Shown here piece by piece: positions 5,215 through 13,772 of a DNA stretch of 21,510 bases (position 1 is its first letter; each line of letters opens with the position of its first letter). The translations under genes and the position numbers were made by a program. The notes beneath the pieces were generated by a model, which was given only the letters and a program-made list of their open reading frames with translations, made no database searches and had not been told where the DNA came from. This stretch comes from JAKVKY01 sp964293585 (GTDB lineage Bacteria > Bacillota > Negativicutes > Acidaminococcales > Acidaminococcaceae). The stretch lies in assembly GCA_964293585.1 (NCBI GenBank), contig CAXYYS010000031.1, positions 1 to 21,510 of the forward strand. Reading direction: 5' to 3'.

Positions 5215-6888
5215 TTATTGGCCGTCTTTTTGAGCCAGCATCCTGGCAAACTGTTCGTGGGGCATCGGTCTGGCGTAAAAATAACCTTGTCCCATATCAC
5301 ACTGGGCGGAATGCAAAAATTCCAATTGTTCCTCAGTCTCTACGCCTTCCGCGATAGTACCTACACCCATCTTCTTCGCCAGGCCGATGACAAAATGGAT
5401 TACGTCCCGCTGCCGGACATCGTCATTAGAACTGCGTAAAAAGTCCCGGTCAATCTTAATAATATCAATGGGCAGTTCGCTAAGCATATTTAATGAAGAA
5501 TAACCTTTGCCAAAGTCGTCCATCTCGATGGTGAACCCGGCCTTATCCAAAGTCCTGATTGCCTGGATCAGCTGATTATCGCCGGTCATCGAAGCCGACT
5601 CGGTGATTTCCAGATGTAAGAGTTCGATTGGAATCTGATGCTTGTGCACCAGATCTAAAAGAATCTGATCCAGATGGGGATTGTAAATGTCTACCCGGGA
5701 TACGTTCGTGGAAATGGGCACCATCGCCTTGCCGTACTTTTGGTACCAGACGGCAATATCGGCGCAGACCCTGTCCCACACATACATATCCATATCGGTA
5801 ATAAAACCGTTACGTTCAAAAAGCGGAATAAAAGCATCCGGAGGAACGAGGCCCTGACCGGGACGCTCCCAGCGCACCAGCGCTTCGGCGCCTACCGTGG
5901 TCCGGGTTGCCATGGAAAACTTAGGCTGGTAGTAAACCACAAACTCGTGGTTGGCCAGCGCTTCCTGCATGTTGTTCAAAATATTCTGTTCCTGGAGCAG
6001 ATGCTGGCGCAGGCTGTCTTCGTATACACACAAATGCTTGCCGTATTTTCCCTTAATGCTACCCGCAGCCATGCTGGCCCGGTCGCACATCGTATCCAGG
6101 GACGTCTCGTTATCCACATGATAACAGCCCGCCTTCAATTCTATGGTCAGCTTGAGGGGATAAGCCTGTAAAGTTTTTTCCAGATCTGCTAATAAATCAT
6201 ACAAAGACCCCTGCTGTTTGTCCACCAGGAGCATAAACACATCGCCGCCGCTGCGGCCGGCCAGCTGAATCTTGCCGTCCCGGGTGGCCTTGTCCAGACT
6301 CTGGCCCCAGTAGCGCAGCAGTTTATTGCCTTCCGCCATGCTAAAAAGTTCGTTGACCAGTTTGAAACGTTCAAAGTCTGTCACTAAAATATCGTACTTA
6401 TGACCCGGGTTTGCCGCAATAATGCCGGCTGCCAGGCGATAAAAAGCTTCCTTGGTATAAACGCCGGTCATGCCATCCCGTTCAATGGCATTCACAAAGT
6501 CCACGGTCTCGTGGAGTTTGATCAGGTTGGCCAGACGTTGCTGGGTAATCAGGGCATTGTAAGGTTTATGCAAAAAATCATTGGCGCCTTTGGCCAACAC
6601 TTCCACTTCCGTGGAAGAATCTTCCAGCTGCGTAGTCACGATGACAGGGATATTGGCTAACACGGGGTCCTTGGCTTTCACATCCAAAAATTCCTGGCCG
6701 TTCATGCCCGGCATTAATAAATCCAGCAGGATTCCCGATACATTGCCATGCTGCTGGTGCAGGATCTCAATCGCTTCTCTGCCGTCTGCCGCTTCCAAAA
6801 ACTGATATTCCCCGTTGGATAGCATCTTACGCAGGATGGCCCGGTTAATCGGCTGATCATCCACCAGTAAAATTTTTCTCTGCAACAT
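5215..6888 (-). CDS. Response regulator with degenerate GGDEF and EAL c-di-GMP phosphodiesterase
   Basis: This 557-residue cytoplasmic protein has a receiver domain (about 1-120: acidic pair D10/D11, phosphoacceptor D56, T85, K108), a GGDEF-like domain (about 135-290) and an EAL domain (about 305-550). The GGDEF site reads GGDVF (214-218), lacking the catalytic Glu, so cyclase activity is unlikely; it may bind GTP. The EAL domain keeps EAL 335-337, N395, E427, D457/D458, K478, E514 and Q534, so hydrolysis of c-di-GMP to pGpG is likely. No sensor kinase is adjacent. The stop is at 5215-5217, and the ATG at 6886-6888 has only a weak ribosome site (AAGGGTG). Confidence 0.93.
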   Translation of the reverse strand: MLQRKILLVDDQPINRAILRKMLSNGEYQFLEAADGREAIEILHQQHGNVSGILLDLLMPGMNGQEFLDVKAKDPVLANIPVIVTTQLEDSSTEVEVLAKGANDFLHKPYNALITQQRLANLIKLHETVDFVNAIERDGMTGVYTKEAFYRLAAGIIAANPGHKYDILVTDFERFKLVNELFSMAEGNKLLRYWGQSLDKATRDGKIQLAGRSGGDVFMLLVDKQQGSLYDLLADLEKTLQAYPLKLTIELKAGCYHVDNETSLDTMCDRASMAAGSIKGKYGKHLCVYEDSLRQHLLQEQNILNNMQEALANHEFVVYYQPKFSMATRTTVGAEALVRWERPGQGLVPPDAFIPLFERNGFITDMDMYVWDRVCADIAVWYQKYGKAMVPISTNVSRVDIYNPHLDQILLDLVHKHQIPIELLHLEITESASMTGDNQLIQAIRTLDKAGFTIEMDDFGKGYSSLNMLSELPIDIIKIDRDFLRSSNDDVRQRDVIHFVIGLAKKMGVGTIAEGVETEEQLEFLHSAQCDMGQGYFYARPMPHEQFARMLAQKDGQ

Positions 6889-6949
6889 GATTTAAGGTTC
6901 ACCCTTCCCCATCCACCAAAATCAACACTCTCATCCTATAGTTGTATTT

Positions 6950-6955
6950 ATTATA
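6950..6955 (-). promoter_or_regulatory. Possible -10 box for the EAL-domain gene
   Basis: TATAAT lies 62 nt upstream of the start codon. The hexamer 17 bp upstream (TTCTTT) is a poor -35, so only the -10 is supported. The preceding gene has a terminator at 7010-7046, so a promoter in this gap is expected. Confidence 0.4.
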
Positions 6956-7009
6956 ACATACCTGGCATAATAAAGAAATACAAATTCATGATGATTAAGG
7001 TTTTAAAAC

Positions 7010-7046
7010 AAAAGAAACAGACGCTGTCGCTGCATCTGTTTCTTTT
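7010..7046 (-). terminator. Intrinsic terminator after the M48 protease gene
   Basis: A perfect 12-bp inverted repeat (AAAAGAAACAGA with TCTGTTTCTTTT) starts 9 nt past the stop at 7056, and the minus-strand transcript continues GTTTTAAAACC. It would end the protease transcript before the EAL-domain gene. Confidence 0.75.
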
Positions 7047-7055
7047 CTGCTTATT

Positions 7056-8342
7056 TTATTTGCCGGTAGCAGCTGGTTCCTGGGCAGCAATCTTGTCCAG
7101 ACGTTTTTGCAAGGCTGCGCGTTTACGGGCCTCGTCATCTACCGTCGTAACTTTTTTACCGCTTACCGTGGTCTTAGCCGCAGCCAGTTCTTCTTTGTGC
7201 GCCGCTTTGAGTTCACCGCCGGTAGTCGTCACCAGTCTCTGCAGATTATCCTGCACGGCAGCCGGTTCCGCCACACTCGCCATGGCCATGATTGGTTGCG
7301 GGCCTACCATCAGGATATTATTGCCGTCCGTCCACACGTTGCGTTCGCTCATGCGGTTGTGGAACACGGCGCTCAGGTTGCCGGCAATCAGATAGGATCT
7401 TTCTTTAGCCGTCATGCCGTCAGCAGCTTTGGGCGTGTAGAAATTCTTGCCCTTGATCAGGATCATACCTGTATCTGGATCCACATGTACTTTCTTGTTG
7501 CTGAACTCATACATGGTGTCATTATATTTATCCCGGCGGGCAATATTACCGGGATGGTCGTTAAAGAGATCGCTGATAAAACTGCTCTTGCCGCCGTTAG
7601 GATTAACCTTCTCAATCACGCGCTGCCACACAGCGGCGCCGGCGCCCGGATTATAACCGGCGCCTACGGCGTAACCAAAGGCCAGCTTATCGGCTTCCGA
7701 TTCCATAGGTTTCGTCACCATCTTGGCGGTGCCGATACGGGAAGCCACGGTGGCACCAAGGATAGATGCGGTGTTAGGATTCTGGGATGCATACAGGGCC
7801 GAGAGCAGTTCCAGCGGTAAAGCCTTGCGCACGCCGGCAGCCGGATGGTTCTTTTCCCCGTGGCCTAATTCATGGGCCACCACGAAAGCAATCTCGTCCT
7901 CGTTATAATTCAGGTCCTCGAACAGACCGATGTTCACACTGAGGTTGTGCCCCAGGGTGCAGAAAGCGTTAAAACTTTTCTGCTTGTTAACAAAATAGTT
8001 ATAAGGTTTTTGTTTAATACTGGGATCAGTTTGGGCGATGGAAGCGCTGAGTCTGGTCATCACATCCCTGAGCATGGCGTTGGCTTCGGGAGCCTGGTCT
8101 ACGCCTACCTGCTGTTTCACCTGGTTCATGTATTGAAAACGGCCGTCGCCGTTCAGATAACTAAGCTGCTTTTCCGCATAAGCATACTGGGCGCCCACGC
8201 TGATAAGCGCGCCGATGGCCGAAGCCGTATCCCAGGCGTAAGCCGGCGTGGCCGGAGCGATGCTGGTAGTACCACTAATCAGTGCTGCACACAGGGTGGC
8301 AGCCAGGGCTGCCTTGTGCATGGATTTACGTAACTTTTTCAT
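7056..8342 (-). CDS. Secreted or periplasmic M48-family zinc metalloprotease
   Basis: The protein (428 residues) has a signal peptide (about 1-36, ending TPAYA), the zinc motif HELGH (157-161), a downstream ESEAD motif (214-218) supplying the third ligand and a DHP at 262-264, the usual layout of M48 peptidases. BepA and LoiP are well-known envelope members, so a role in outer-membrane protein quality control is possible but not shown. The last 60 or so residues are Lys/Ala-rich and probably helical or disordered. I start at the ATG at 8340-8342, preceded by GGAGGTGG; the in-frame ATG at 8360 would place that ribosome site inside the gene. It has its own promoter and terminator, so it is a single-gene unit. 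Confidence 0.9.
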   Translation of the reverse strand: MKKLRKSMHKAALAATLCAALISGTTSIAPATPAYAWDTASAIGALISVGAQYAYAEKQLSYLNGDGRFQYMNQVKQQVGVDQAPEANAMLRDVMTRLSASIAQTDPSIKQKPYNYFVNKQKSFNAFCTLGHNLSVNIGLFEDLNYNEDEIAFVVAHELGHGEKNHPAAGVRKALPLELLSALYASQNPNTASILGATVASRIGTAKMVTKPMESEADKLAFGYAVGAGYNPGAGAAVWQRVIEKVNPNGGKSSFISDLFNDHPGNIARRDKYNDTMYEFSNKKVHVDPDTGMILIKGKNFYTPKAADGMTAKERSYLIAGNLSAVFHNRMSERNVWTDGNNILMVGPQPIMAMASVAEPAAVQDNLQRLVTTTGGELKAAHKEELAAAKTTVSGKKVTTVDDEARKRAALQKRLDKIAAQEPAATGK

Positions 8343-8446
8343 AAAGGACCACCTCCCCAAAAATTTGCAAGCCTTAGAAATTATCCCGTCCGTACAAGTA
8401 AGCTTCTATCGGATGCGGCTTGTACAGCCGCCGGATTTGCTCTTTA

Positions 8447-8475
8447 ATTATATACTACTACCGTATTTTTTTCAA
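8447..8475 (-). promoter_or_regulatory. Promoter of the M48 protease gene
   Basis: -35 TTGAAA (8470-8475), 17-bp spacer and -10 TATAAT (8447-8452). The leader of about 98 nt includes a GC-rich hairpin (GCGGCT/AGCCGC, 8415-8431) with no T-run. Confidence 0.7.
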
Positions 8476-8509
8476 TAATGTCTGTCTTTTTTGCGATAAG
8501 AAATTATTT

Positions 8510-9256
8510 TCAGGACTGGGCACGGCCTTCCAAAAGCAGGCCCGCGGCACCTTCTTCCACGATCACGGTCACATCCTGGTGCAATTGCAGGATGGAAGCA
8601 GGCGTAACCGGAGTAATCTTCCCATAGACGGTACGGTAAATGGCCTCGGCTTTTTCTTCACCGCTGGCCAGGAGAACGATCTTCCGGGCGTACATGATAT
8701 TCTTGATACCCATGCTGAGGGCAAAACGCGGCACCTCGGCCGCACTTTTAAAGAAACGGGCATTAGCCGCAATAGTTTCCTCGTCTAGTTTCACCATATG
8801 GGTGGTGGCTTCAAACTTTAAATCCGGTTCATTAAACCCGATATGGCCGTTCTTGCCGATACCCAGAACCTGCAAATCAATACCACCGGCGGCCTTGATG
8901 GCTGCATCATATTCCCGGCAGGCCGTGACAATATCCTGGGGCTGTCCGGTGGGAATATGTGTGTGCTCCGGCTTAATATTCACCTTGGCAAATAAATTTT
9001 GCTGCATATAATAATGATAACTTTGGGGATCGTCCGGCGCCAGGCCCAGATATTCATCCAGGTTAAAGGTCGTGACCTCAGCAAAATTCAGGCCGCTGTC
9101 CCTGTAATCCTGCGTAAGTTCCCAGTACATTCCCAGGGGCGTGCTGCCGGTGGCCAGGCCCAAAACACAATCCGGCTTTAAATAAATTTGTCCGGCTACC
9201 ATCCTGGCAGCATTGCGGCTGAGCTCCGCATAATCCTTAACAACGATAACGCGCAT
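8510..9256 (-). CDS. nagB: Glucosamine-6-phosphate deaminase
   Basis: NagB converts glucosamine 6-phosphate to fructose 6-phosphate and ammonia, feeding amino sugars into glycolysis. The protein (248 residues, shorter than the 266 of E. coli, as in many Firmicutes) has the substrate loop GLATGSTPLGMY (33-44), the base D67 in TFNLDEY, and GIGKNGHIGFNEP (132-144) with His138 and Glu143. Asn stands where E. coli has the second active-site Asp, a substitution I recall from Gram-positive NagB proteins. The ATG at 9254-9256 follows GGAGG by 8 nt. It lies 75 bp after yhfW without a clear terminator, so it is probably the last gene of the yhf-type operon. No nagA is in the window. Confidence 0.93.
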   Translation of the reverse strand: MRVIVVKDYAELSRNAARMVAGQIYLKPDCVLGLATGSTPLGMYWELTQDYRDSGLNFAEVTTFNLDEYLGLAPDDPQSYHYYMQQNLFAKVNIKPEHTHIPTGQPQDIVTACREYDAAIKAAGGIDLQVLGIGKNGHIGFNEPDLKFEATTHMVKLDEETIAANARFFKSAAEVPRFALSMGIKNIMYARKIVLLASGEEKAEAIYRTVYGKITPVTPASILQLHQDVTVIVEEGAAGLLLEGRAQS

Positions 9257-9331
9257 TTTTTATTTCCTCCCGGTTTCCAAAACTCTTGTCAGTTTACAAC
9301 GGGTATCAGAAAAAATGGAACCGTTTAGCCG

Positions 9332-10546
9332 TTACTGCCACTTGAGCAAATCCAGGAAACTGGTCCCCGCCTGCGGCGCCGGCACACCCAAATAATCCGC
9401 CGCCGTGGCGCCCACATCGGACATGGTCCGGCGCAAGCCTAAAGCTGCCGGCTGCAAACCGGGGCTGGCTAAAAGCAGCGGTACATATTCCCGGGTATGG
9501 TGGCTGCTGCCCGAGGTAGGATCGTTGCCATGGTCCGCCATCACCACCAGAATATCACCCGGCTGCAAAGCTGCCCGGATCTTGCCCAGCCAGGCGTCGG
9601 CAATTTGTAAGACTTCCCCGTAGCGTTTAGTATCTTCCGCATGGCCGGCCAAATCCGTTTCCTGCACGTTAGTGGCGATAAACCCGCCCGTTTGCGTGTG
9701 CATAGCCTGCAGCGTCAACGCCAGGACCTGAGCCGTATCCACACAGCCAATGCTGGTGCCCTTGGTGTTGGCCACGATATCCGCTACTTTGCCTAACAGC
9801 GTACAGGGAATCCCCCGCTCGCCCAAAATTGTCGGCAGCTGCACGGACGGATCCACGCCGTAACCTAGATGCACCACCTGGTACCCCTGGTTGTACACGC
9901 CGGAGCGGCCACAGTTAACGCCGATATATTTTTGGTCCCGTACTTCCACCGCGTCTAATAAATCCTGGGGCGTGATGACCGCGCCGCCTAAAGCGATGAC
10001 CCGTGATACATCCACCTGGGCGCGGATAATTTTCCCTATCGCCAGGACCTGGGCAAAACTAATCTTGTCCAAGGCGCCGCTCACATTGTAAATCTGGCCG
10101 TAATCAGCTTCAATGTTGTCCGCCACCGTAACGGCACCGTTCACGAACAAATAGTGTGCCTTCTCACCTTTAACCTCTACCGTATACCCGGCCTTAAGCA
10201 AAGCCTGCCGGCATTTTTCCAGGTACTTGGCAAAAGGCGCATACACCGGACGATTGGGTTTGGTACCCATAATTTCCTGGTGCCCCATAAAAGTATCGGC
10301 GCCGTCATGCGCCAGGGCTGCGCGGCCAAAAGCCGCCTTAGGATTTAACTGCATCTCCGGCGTAGCGTGACCCAAAGCATTCATCAAACCCAAAGCCTCC
10401 AGGTTAGGCAGCCGCACATGTAATTTTTCCAGGATATGCCCGCAGGTACAAGCCTGCACATCCTGAGGTCGTACCTTTTTGTCGTCTGCCATGGCGCCCA
10501 CGCCAAAACTATCTAACACAATCACGATAAAACGTTTCGTAGTCAA
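9332..10546 (-). CDS. yhfW: YhfW-type phosphopentomutase-like enzyme (alkaline phosphatase superfamily)
   Basis: The 404-residue protein resembles DeoB phosphopentomutase: metal ligand D12 in VLDSFGVGAM, the likely phospho-acceptor T85 in DTFMGHQEIMG, D298/H302 in ETDLAGHAED, D338/H339 in MADHGNDPT and H350 in SHHTRE. All metal and phosphate positions are present, so an isomerising phosphotransfer on a sugar or sugar-like phosphate is likely; the substrate is unknown. The start is TTG (10544-10546), overlapping the yhfX stop as TTGA, with GGGAG upstream; the N-terminal IVIVLDSFGVG is essential to the fold, which supports this start. The rare start and overlap suggest translational coupling to yhfX. 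Confidence 0.88.
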   Translation of the reverse strand: MTTKRFIVIVLDSFGVGAMADDKKVRPQDVQACTCGHILEKLHVRLPNLEALGLMNALGHATPEMQLNPKAAFGRAALAHDGADTFMGHQEIMGTKPNRPVYAPFAKYLEKCRQALLKAGYTVEVKGEKAHYLFVNGAVTVADNIEADYGQIYNVSGALDKISFAQVLAIGKIIRAQVDVSRVIALGGAVITPQDLLDAVEVRDQKYIGVNCGRSGVYNQGYQVVHLGYGVDPSVQLPTILGERGIPCTLLGKVADIVANTKGTSIGCVDTAQVLALTLQAMHTQTGGFIATNVQETDLAGHAEDTKRYGEVLQIADAWLGKIRAALQPGDILVVMADHGNDPTSGSSHHTREYVPLLLASPGLQPAALGLRRTMSDVGATAADYLGVPAPQAGTSFLDLLKWQ

Positions 10547-11715
10547 AATATCGCTCCCTTACGCAGCAAAGTTCCCTGACTGTCATAGATGCCTAAAATT
10601 TGCGGCCGGCCCTGTTTAATTCCTGTTACCAGCGCCACCTGGCTGCGGGTTACAAAAATCTGGGTCCGGAAAGCAAAGATACAGGTAGCGCCAACACGGG
10701 CGTTACCCTTGAGTCCCAGATGATAATCAATAGCTTCGGCGTCAACCGGCAGCGCCGGCAGTTTTTGTAAACTGCCAAAACGGTCGCCTACCAGAGCTGC
10801 CGCCAGATGAGACCGGCGGTAATAGCCGCCGCCGTAGCAATAACTGATGGGGCCCAGGTTGTGGCTGATCTCGCTCACATAAACATAGGCCGGAATTTCC
10901 GGCTGGTCTGTAACCGCGTGCAGCGGCGTCGTTCCCGTCAAACCGTGCCCCGGTTCCCCGTGGGTACCGCCTAACTGCGCCAGTTGGGGCAACGTAGCCG
11001 TGCAGGTTACCGAGGGCATGTTCAGCTGCGTCACTCCGCAGCCCAGTTCCTGCAAGATAGCCGCCGCCCGCCGTACGGTTTGCACGTTGGGCGTAGGTTC
11101 CACCTGCTGCGTCTTTTCATTAAAAAGCAGGCACGGGAAGGAAGTGACACCGGTAATTGCGATCCCCGCCAGTTTTTTTAAAGCTTGTGCCGCCGCCGGC
11201 AATTCTGCCAGCATAAAGCCGCCGTATTGCCCGGGATATAAAATGTCTTCCGTTCCCAGGGCCCGCAGCAAAATTTTTTGCGTGTACCGCTGCGCCTGCG
11301 CCGCCTGGGCTATCGCCTGCGCCTTGGCGAGAGAATATACCGTCACTACCTCGGGCCGGGCCGCTAAAATTTCCGGCAGCACGGCCTGGGGAATTTGCAC
11401 CAGATGGCCTACATGGCCTAATTTTACACCTGCCGCCGCCATGGTCAACGCTTCGCGCCAGTCCACGGCCACTACACCGGCAAAACCTAAATGTACCAGC
11501 TGCTGCGCCACCCAGGGGTTGCGTCCCAGCTGTTTGGTCATCGCGTACAATTTTACGCCCAGCGCATCGGCCTGCTTCAGCATCGTGGCGGCATTGGCCA
11601 GGATGGCATCTACATCCAGCACATAGGTATCCGGTGCCAGCTGCCCGCTTTGATGTAAAGCCACCGCTGTTTCTATCAGTTGAGGATTACGTTTTAAAGT
11701 TTGTTCTAAAAACAT
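10543..11715 (-). CDS. yhfX: YhfX-type PLP enzyme (alanine-racemase-like fold type III)
   Basis: This 390-residue protein has a TIM-barrel-type PLP domain. The likely Schiff-base lysine is K61 in YAMTKQLGRNP, which matches the alanine racemase/YhfX position. A Gly-rich phosphate-binding stretch, GGTHGEPGHGLTG, follows in the second half. It probably racemises or decarboxylates an amino-acid-like substrate; the true reaction is unknown. It begins 17 bp after yhfS, with a weak ribosome site (AGGACAGG), and overlaps yhfW by 4 bp. Confidence 0.87.
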   Translation of the reverse strand: MFLEQTLKRNPQLIETAVALHQSGQLAPDTYVLDVDAILANAATMLKQADALGVKLYAMTKQLGRNPWVAQQLVHLGFAGVVAVDWREALTMAAAGVKLGHVGHLVQIPQAVLPEILAARPEVVTVYSLAKAQAIAQAAQAQRYTQKILLRALGTEDILYPGQYGGFMLAELPAAAQALKKLAGIAITGVTSFPCLLFNEKTQQVEPTPNVQTVRRAAAILQELGCGVTQLNMPSVTCTATLPQLAQLGGTHGEPGHGLTGTTPLHAVTDQPEIPAYVYVSEISHNLGPISYCYGGGYYRRSHLAAALVGDRFGSLQKLPALPVDAEAIDYHLGLKGNARVGATCIFAFRTQIFVTRSQVALVTGIKQGRPQILGIYDSQGTLLRKGAIF

Positions 11716-11732
11716 GTGTACGCCTGTCCTGC

Positions 11733-12827
11733 TTATTTATTAGCCACTGCCGCTAAAGCTTCTTTTAAGATTCTCAAAATCGTTTCCGTACCGCCCCGCA
11801 TAGGGTTAATCCGGATCATCCGCTGCTCCAGCGTAGGGTCAAAAGCCCTGAAAGTGCCGCTGATACGGTAGAACATGGGTACGAATTCGTATTTAGATTC
11901 GCTGCCTACCGGATGAGGCGCCGCACCCAGTTTTTCTGCCGCCGCCAAAACCTGACCGGCTACCGGCTGGGTAAATTCCACCAGCAGGACCTTGGATTGG
12001 GCATTCACGATGATGGCATCCCGCACACCGGCTACCTCGCCCGCCTGTAAACGTTTACAGGTTTCGTCCACCACCCGGCCCTGAATGGCCAAAGCCACCG
12101 GCGCATAAATCATGCCCCGGAGACAAGCTAAAGCTTCGTGGCCCTGCACCTGGCCGCCGCCGGAATAATTAGCCGCCACAATTTTTTCAATGTACCGTTT
12201 TTTCCCTACCACGCAGCCGATACCTTCCGGCCCCAGCAGTTTGAACATGGAAAAAGCCGACAGATCGGCGCCGCATTCCACGCCATTTTTAGCTGCCCGC
12301 AACACCGCATAATTATCGTCGGTCAGCGTAGGAATAGCCCGTTCTTTAAAAGCGGCCAGCACTGTGGCCAGATCATAGTTATCCCCCGGCTGCTGACGGG
12401 TATATTGTACCAGCCCGGCTTCCAAAGGTTCTTCCAAAAGCGCTTTCTTTAACGCCGGTAAATTATTATAATCAACGGCCACCGTCTGTAAATTCATACT
12501 GGTCACCGTCACCTTAGTCGTAGGATAAAGAGGCGCCTTATGTACTACCAGCGCCTGACCGCTCTTCAGCATGCTCCACAGGCCCCAGCGAATGGCGGCC
12601 GTGCCGGCACCGCGTACAAATACGGCGGCCTCGGCGCCAAAAAATTCGGCAATGGTTGCTTCCACCTTGGCTGTGGTAGACGGCTTACCGTAGCCTGCCA
12701 CCAGTCCCAGATCGCCCGTGCTTAAAATCTCAGTTCCCACAAAATGCCTGGTAACCATATCGATGAGCCGAAATTGTTTTTGCTCTGCTTCCACCAGATT
12801 CATCACCGGTAAAGGGTATACTTCCAT
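11733..12827 (-). CDS. yhfS: YhfS-type PLP-dependent aminotransferase or lyase-like protein (fold type I)
   Basis: The protein (364 residues) has a fold type I architecture: a Gly/Ala-rich phosphate-binding turn (VRGAGTAAI, about 72-80), the Asp that pairs with the PLP nitrogen in LTDDNYAV and the likely lysine in SMFKLLGPEGIG (about 196). It resembles YhfS of E. coli in length and context. The reaction is unknown: transamination, beta/gamma-elimination or aldol cleavage are all possible. The ATG at 12825-12827 overlaps the php stop by one base (TGATG) and has AGGAGG 7 nt upstream; a GTG one codon earlier is an alternative. Confidence 0.87.
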   Translation of the reverse strand: MEVYPLPVMNLVEAEQKQFRLIDMVTRHFVGTEILSTGDLGLVAGYGKPSTTAKVEATIAEFFGAEAAVFVRGAGTAAIRWGLWSMLKSGQALVVHKAPLYPTTKVTVTSMNLQTVAVDYNNLPALKKALLEEPLEAGLVQYTRQQPGDNYDLATVLAAFKERAIPTLTDDNYAVLRAAKNGVECGADLSAFSMFKLLGPEGIGCVVGKKRYIEKIVAANYSGGGQVQGHEALACLRGMIYAPVALAIQGRVVDETCKRLQAGEVAGVRDAIIVNAQSKVLLVEFTQPVAGQVLAAAEKLGAAPHPVGSESKYEFVPMFYRISGTFRAFDPTLEQRMIRINPMRGGTETILRILKEALAAVANK

Positions 12828-13705
12828 CACGCTTCCTCCTTGTACAACCTCTGGGCATTCTTTACTAACATCTGTTCACAAGCCTCCCGGCTCACGCCAG
12901 CTTTTAAGGCTGCCGGCACAAAGTTTTCCAGCAAATAAGCATAACCGGGCCCGCCGTTTATTTTCAGGTGAGACTTGCGCGTAATGTCCATGGACAAAAG
13001 TACCTGTCCTGTCAGACCATGCTGCTCAATAGCCAGCAGTTCCCGGATGCGTTCTGTATCCGGCGCATATTTTAATTTACCCACCGTATCAAAACCTACG
13101 TTGGCGCCCGTATCCAGTAAACGCAAAATATAGTCCACATCGTGGCTCAAATCTACATGTCCGATATAGACTTTAGTTAAATCCACGCCCATTTCTTTAA
13201 AAAGCTGCAGCTGCTCCAAGCCCAGGGTACCTAAGGTAGTGTGGGTGGATAACGGTGCGCCGGTTTCCAGATGGGCCCTGGCTGCCGCCCGAAACACTTT
13301 CCTTTCCACCGGCTCCATCTGCCCCTGGCTGGTGCCAATCTCACCGATCAGGCTGGCTTTTAAGCCGCTGCCTTCTATGCCTGCGGTTAATTCCCGGATC
13401 ATAATCTGCGCCAGCTCCTGTTCCGAAAGTTCATACACCTCCGGCGGCAGGAACGGTTCCTTGTAATAACCGGTGGATACTAAAATTTTCAGGCCGCTGG
13501 CCTCGCTCATTTTTTGCACATATGCCAGGTTTCTGCCCATACCCCGGGCCGTCACATCAATAATCCTGGCCACGCCTAACTTCTTAAGATTTTTAAATTC
13601 TTCCAGCGTCTGGACAAATTCATCCAGACGGCAATCCGCGTCTTTTTTCACGCCCGATAAATCTATGGTCGTATGCTCATGAGCATACGTTATTTGCTGC
13701 CACAT
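12827..13705 (-). CDS. php: Phosphotriesterase homology protein
   Basis: Php belongs to the amidohydrolase superfamily (phosphotriesterase group) and is 292 residues long, the length I recall for E. coli Php. Metal ligands are visible in order: H9 and H11 in AHEHT, E122 in IGEIGTS, H155 in STHTT, H183 in IGHVDL and D240 in SMDITR. Position 122 is Glu, as in the Php subgroup, rather than the carbamylated Lys of classical phosphotriesterases. Related enzymes act as lactonases or phospho-ester hydrolases; the natural substrate is unknown. It starts at the ATG 13703-13705 with GAAGGTG upstream, 67 bp after yhfT; that gap has a hairpin. Confidence 0.92.
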   Translation of the reverse strand: MWQQITYAHEHTTIDLSGVKKDADCRLDEFVQTLEEFKNLKKLGVARIIDVTARGMGRNLAYVQKMSEASGLKILVSTGYYKEPFLPPEVYELSEQELAQIMIRELTAGIEGSGLKASLIGEIGTSQGQMEPVERKVFRAAARAHLETGAPLSTHTTLGTLGLEQLQLFKEMGVDLTKVYIGHVDLSHDVDYILRLLDTGANVGFDTVGKLKYAPDTERIRELLAIEQHGLTGQVLLSMDITRKSHLKINGGPGYAYLLENFVPAALKAGVSREACEQMLVKNAQRLYKEEA

Positions 13706-13727
13706 CTTCGCACCTTCTTTAGAAAAT

Positions 13728-13763
13728 GGAACCGACGGGAGCTGAAAGCTGCACCGCCGGTCC
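13728..13763 (-). other. Intercistronic hairpin between yhfT and php
   Basis: GGACCGGCGG on the mRNA pairs with CCGTCGGTTCC (10 bp with one bulge) around a loop of about 15 nt. It is followed by ATTTTCT, a poor T-run, so it may be a partial terminator, a processing site or an mRNA stabiliser. Confidence 0.4.
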
Positions 13764-13772
13764 TTAGCTAAA

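Noticed and set aside
8415..8431. Terminator for nagB
   Set aside because: The hairpin GCGGCT/AGCCGC is real, but it lies downstream of the protease promoter and has no T-run.
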